Position numbers and translations under genes: made by a program
Part shown: one piece after another, positions 19,082 to 22,760 of the stretch
Layout of the letters: the number at the start of each line of letters is the position of its first letter
Numbering within the stretch: position 1 is the stretch's first letter
Assembly: GCA_003427395.1 (NCBI GenBank)
Contig: BFEA01000250.1
Span: forward strand, 1,146,032 to 1,168,791
Origin: Chara braunii
Taxonomy: Eukaryota > Streptophyta > Charophyceae > Charales > Characeae
DNA: 22,760 bases
Reading direction: 5' to 3'
Notes under the pieces: generated by a model
Told to the model about the DNA's origin: nothing
The model's input: the letters and a program-made list of their open reading frames with translations, nothing else
Databases searched by the model: none

Positions 19082-19696
19082 GTTTTTACAAATTTAATAC
19101 ATCACTCCTCAAACTACCAAAACTACAAACACTGGTCCAATAGTTCTGGTCTCGTTGGGCCTCACAAAAACAACGTATCCCACCAATAGTGGACTGGTTT
19201 AATGCAGGTATCGCCGAGTTAAGAGAAAGAATAAAAAATTATCGGCCCTGCAGGCAAGGCAGCGAAAAGCAACGATAGATAAATTGTTGCATACACTACA
19301 ACAAATGGATCAAAGATTGTTTGAACATCCCCTCGAATTTTCTACATTCACCCAACTCCAAGAGGCGAGGGATCACCTTCAAGCTTACTTAGACAGACGC
19401 TCTGAAGCTTGGAGAATACAGGTCAGAATAAAAAAGGCAGATACAGACGGTACTATGGCCAAGACATTCTTTCAAAAAGCCAAAAACAGAGCCAGACAAA
19501 ACTTGGTACCGACATTACACCATCCCTTCGATCCACGAATGCCAGATGCCAACAATCCTATGGAATCGTAGACTACGCAACACAATACTATCAAAAACTT
19601 TTCACTTCAGAAAATGTGCAGTGGGAAGGGGAGACACAGGAGAACGCAAGAGGTAAACTGCTACAACACTTGTCGTCTCTCCTGTCCCAACAATAA
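19082..19696 (+). pseudogene. E2 ORF2 linker between endonuclease and RT
   Basis: A charged helical region in shifting frames: ATIDKLLHTLQQMDQRLFEH (about 19270-19330), YLDRRSEAWRIQVRIKKADT and MAKTFFQKAKNRARQN. The frame then shifts to YYQKLFTSEN (about 19586-19615) and ends at TAA 19694-19696. It corresponds to E1 5123-5668. Confidence 0.7.
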
Positions 19697-20640
19697 AAAG
19701 AGACACTTGAGACCCCAATAACATCCCAAGTGATCCAGAAAGCGCTGACGACAATGGAGGATGAAAAAACACCAGGTCTAGATGCATTCCCCAAAAAATT
19801 TTGACTGCACTTCTGGTCGCTCCTCCATCGCGATCTCATGAATTACATTCACGCAGTGCAGCTAGAGGGCAGATTTGGGGGCCTCATGGAGTAGGTAGTC
19901 ACCACCCTATTATATAAGAAAGGAGATAGGGCAGAAATTAGAAACTACCGGTCCATCACACTCCTTCCCTTCCCTATAAGATGGTATCTAAAGCACTGTG
20001 CAATAGGCATCTTCCCTACATGGGTCATATCATCCACATGGACCAAATTGGATTCATGTCACAGCGTAATATTCAGGATAATATTTTGCTTGTTAATGAG
20101 ACCATAAAGTACGCACGACAACGACGTTTGGACGCAACCATCCTATTTATTGATTTCGAAAAGTCATACGATCCTGTGGATTGACACTTCTTGGACCGAT
20201 GCCTAGAAAAAATGAACTTTAGACAAGGCTTCAGGCAATGGGTGAATCCATTGCACAGTTCAGCAGCGACCAACATCATGCTCAATGGCCATTTATCCTC
20301 GCCTTTCTCGTTGCAAAGGTCGGTCAAGCAGGGTGACCTCATAGCCCCGCTCCTTTTTGTTATTGTCATGGAAGCCCTCGCAACGCTGATCTGCGCAAAC
20401 CTAGCCATAGAACATCCCCGAACTCCCATCCCACTCAATTTCGGTTACCTCCTTATTCGCAGATGACCTCACCGTGTTAATCAAAACCTCCATAGAGAGT
20501 ATGAAAGCTTTGGCTGACACAATCCATATTTTCTCGATTGCGGCGGACATGAACGTAAACTAGGGAGCTAAAACAGAAGGGTGGTGGCTATAGGAATTGG
20601 GCCTAATCCCTCCAGACGACTCGCCAGTTAACAGGCGAGC
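19697..20640 (+). pseudogene. E2 ORF2 reverse transcriptase domain, broken
   Basis: The motifs follow in order on the plus strand: QKALTTMEDEKTPGLDAFPK, TTLLYKKGDRAEIRNYRSIT, IGFMSQRNIQDN, ILFIDFEKSYDPVD, VKQGDLIAPLLFVI, SLFADDLTVLIK (about 20450-20490), MNVN. Stops are at 19802-19804, 19892-19894, 20182-20184 and 20561-20563; E1 has Trp, Gln, Trp and Trp there. Frameshifts lie near 19970 and 20440. The catalytic Asp pair is still readable. Confidence 0.85.
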
Positions 20641-21836
20641 CATTTAACTGGCGACCAAAGGAAGAAGCCATCCGGGTGTTGGGAGTACGGCTCACAGCAA
20701 TGGGCCCACCCAAAGATCACGGAGACCACTTGGTTCAAACTGCCATCAAAGCAATTGCCAAGTGGAAAGGTCTCCACACCTCTATAGTAGGAAGGGTTTT
20801 AGCCATTAACAACGTTGTGTTGTCCACCATCTGGTCTAAAATAGCCTTTTGGGCTCTTCCCCCCCGTCAACTTACCTACCTCAAGGAGGCAATAACAACC
20901 TACCTGTGGAGAAATGACCACGAACGGAGGACTTGTATCAAACGGGTGGCATGGGCCCAAATAGCCCAGTCAAGGAACAAGGAACGCCTAGCAATCATAA
21001 ACCCAGAGGATCGAATAAAGGCCCTGATCTTTAAGATCATAGTTCGACTGCTAATGGTCGACGATATCCCATGGCTTCCCCTAGCTTATATCCAGTTAGC
21101 TAACCTCGCCCCACGAGCCCCGGAAGACAAACTGATTCACCCCTTGAGATGGCTCACAAATCCCTCTTGGTCCATCCCAACAATTGTAAGGTCAAGAGAT
21201 GTGGACTCCCAAGCAACAACAACGAAGGCTGATCTGGCCAATGCCCCTCTATGGACAATTCTCATAAAGCTCTGGAGAGACATTGGCCCCCACAAGAGCC
21301 CGCCACCGGAAAGATGGCATGAGGTCTGGAGACAACCATGTTTTGGGAACCCGACAATCCGTGACCAACAACAAAACCCCCTGTCAATAAAACAGGACTC
21401 TCATTGGATGTTGTGGGTCAAAAAAAAAATATACATGATAGGGGCCTTGTGGGACGTTAAAAAAAGTACCTGGAAATCAGCAGCATAACTTCGCCAACAA
21501 TTAAACAACATCCGGAACCTGGACGATAAATTGAGACAACTGCAAGAGGCCATACCCCTATCTTGGGTACGAGCTCTAAAACAAGGCCTGTGCATAAGAG
21601 GAGGGGACTGGGTAATAATAGCAACCTCGCGTCGCCTTCCCATGACAGTGTATAAAGTGGGAAACCGTACAACAGAGCGAGCGCAACTAGAGGCATACAA
21701 CCCAATCATGCCTGGGGCGCGATTATCTAAATTGTCCAGGAATCGGGACGTGGACATGCAAATTGCTTGGGACGGCCTAATCAGAATCACAGTATTAGGG
21801 AATGAATTTGATGGATGGTGGGCCTATCAGCCCTAA
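20641..21836 (+). pseudogene. E2 ORF2 thumb/connection region and small beta-like domain
   Basis: One frame from about 20670 to 21836 with a single TAA at 21486-21488. It contains IRVLGVRLTA, GRVLAINNVVLSTIWSK, RRTCIKRVAWAQIA, LAIINPEDR and IPLSWVRALKQG, then GDWVIIATSRRLPMTVYK (about 21606-21660). E1 carries the same series, but there it is split by the inversion after GLGIIDP. E2 therefore shows the ancestral order of that region. Confidence 0.8.
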
Positions 21837-22686
21837 ACCCCAATCTGTCAACCCCCCTTTGATCCGGAGGAGTGGCGATGGGAAGGGCGCACACCCCTTC
21901 CCTTTTGGAAATACACTGTTAAGGACTGCTACAGGAAAATTCACTCCACAACAGACACTACAAACACCATTAAAAACAAATGGCAGTGGGACTCTCACCT
22001 GGAAATAGAAGACCTGCAGGGGTTCAGTTGGCCCCCATATGCCCGACTGATGCCAACGGCGCAACGGGCCCTACAGTAGCAAATTATTTATCGTTGCCTG
22101 CCCACACCGGATTGGGTAGTGTCAAGGTCACAATTGCAACAGAAAGGGATACTTTCACTCATCTGCTCCTACCGTGGCTCCTCCTCTCAGCAGCAGATAG
22201 TAGACCTAGAACATTGTTTGCTCTATTGCCCTAATGGCCCAACAAATTTGGCCATGGTGGAGCGCACCCTGGCATTGCCTCACCACTGACGAGCTCCCAT
22301 GGGATCCAGCTTTGCTCTTGCTAGGATTGTCGAAGAAGCTGCCGATGACGTGGTCACCATTCCACCTCAACCTCTTTAAATACACCAGGTTGGAGGTGCT
22401 CATGACAACCTGGCGTGCCCGGTGTTCCCACGAAAGGAAAGAACACACCTTTGGCTACCTCCGGGCAATACAGCATATAGTAGACACAATAACACATAAC
22501 ATCCAAAAAGCCTGGTTGCAACTAAAGGACTCCCTGGCGACAATAACGGACCGAGTACACAGGGATGAGCAGCTAACCACCTTCCAACACACATGGCTAG
22601 ATCCAGGTAGGCAGATTGTGGAGATAGATGATTCCCTACACCTACAATGGAAACCCTGGTGGAAAGATACCCACAGGTGGAAATGA
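21837..22686 (+). pseudogene. E2 ORF2 C-terminus with eroded zf-RVT motif
   Basis: Frames change several times. RCLPTPDWVVSRSQLQQKGI (22092-22151) aligns with E1 RCLPTNDW. The following Cys pair is half lost: the second Cys position reads CGT (Arg). EHCLLYCP (about 22210-22233) is the His/Cys end of the motif. From 22234 another frame gives IWPWWSAPWH and a Trp/Arg-rich then helical end to TGA 22684-22686. TAG 22077-22079 stands where E1 has Trp. Confidence 0.75.
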
Positions 22687-22760
22687 CAACCTCGATCTCC
22701 CTTTCGCCGACCGATAGAGGGAGCTCCCATAATGGTCCCCCTTCAGGGTATCCACTGCCC
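22687..22760 (+). other. E2 3'UTR start, cut by window edge
   Basis: Sequence after the last ORF2 stop. No tail is reached. Confidence 0.5.

Larger units (their letters stand above)
16079..22760 (+). mobile_element. LINE E2, related to E1, decayed and cut by the window's right edge
   Basis: Same order as E1: low-complexity ORF1 N-terminus, helical Trp domain, beta-rich domain, endonuclease, linker, RT, connection, zf-RVT-like region, with all blocks on the plus strand. E1 and E2 align through most of ORF2 (IRSLNVNGL, CVQETHL, FADDL, GRVLAINNVVLS, IPLSWVRAL, RCLPTPDW). They differ at many positions and in base composition, E2 being richer in G and C, so they are separate lineages of one family. 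Its 5' end is uncertain; 16079 is the first plausible ATG. The 3'UTR runs off the window at 22760. Confidence 0.88.

Noticed and set aside
1-22760. LTR retrotransposon or endogenous virus
   Set aside because: No long terminal repeats, protease, integrase, RNase H or envelope signal. The RT and endonuclease are of LINE type.
1-22760. tRNA or rRNA genes
   Set aside because: I saw no cloverleaf with A and B boxes and no conserved rRNA blocks. A covariance search could still find a weak one.

Overview
The window is non-coding or transposon DNA from a eukaryotic genome. It holds two large, decayed non-LTR (LINE, L1-like) retrotransposons on the + strand, about 6.8 kb apart, and a 5'-truncated retrocopy of the spliceosomal U5 snRNA with a poly(A) tail. 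There is no operon layout or bacterial-type gene. The LINE ORF2 ends in a zf-RVT-like Cys/His region of the kind common in land-plant LINEs and also found in some algal and oomycete elements. A plant or alga is the best guess, but the sequence does not fix the lineage.

Layout. Element 1 (E1, about 1-9229) contains, in order: a long ORF1 (RRM-like region with a CCHC knuckle, Q-rich linker, helical Trp domain, beta-rich domain; about 317-4205), an APE-type endonuclease (4273-5100), a charged helical linker (to 5668), the reverse transcriptase on the MINUS strand (5669-7078), and the rest of ORF2 on the plus strand (7079-8838). A 3'UTR and a (TTG)n/T26 tail follow. The pieces fit one element whose middle 1.4 kb is inverted. 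From 9259 to 9735 lies a cluster of near-perfect palindromes with core ATAACGCCCGGGCGTTAT. The U5 retrocopy lies at 10313-10436 on the minus strand, between 31-bp direct repeats. From 10.5 to 16 kb there are simple repeats, polypyrimidine tracts, a degenerate ~100-130 bp repeat and a few doubtful ORFs. Element 2 (E2, about 16079 to the right edge) is a divergent relative of E1 with the same domain order and many frameshifts and stops.

The two most informative points are these. (1) Positions 12541-12578 are exactly the two 19-bp Tn5 mosaic ends joined head to head, i.e. a Nextera mate-pair junction adapter left in the assembly. The two halves of the window may therefore not be neighbours in the genome. 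(2) E1 and E2 share two domains between the Q-rich linker and the endonuclease, and a third between the RT and the zf-RVT, that I cannot assign to a known family. Together with an ORF1 that would be about 1,200-1,300 codons long, these are the best candidates for something undescribed here.

Neither element is intact. At seven stop codons where the other copy shows the ancestral residue, the change is Trp, Gln or Arg to stop by a C-to-T or G-to-A transition, as expected from cytosine-methylation decay.
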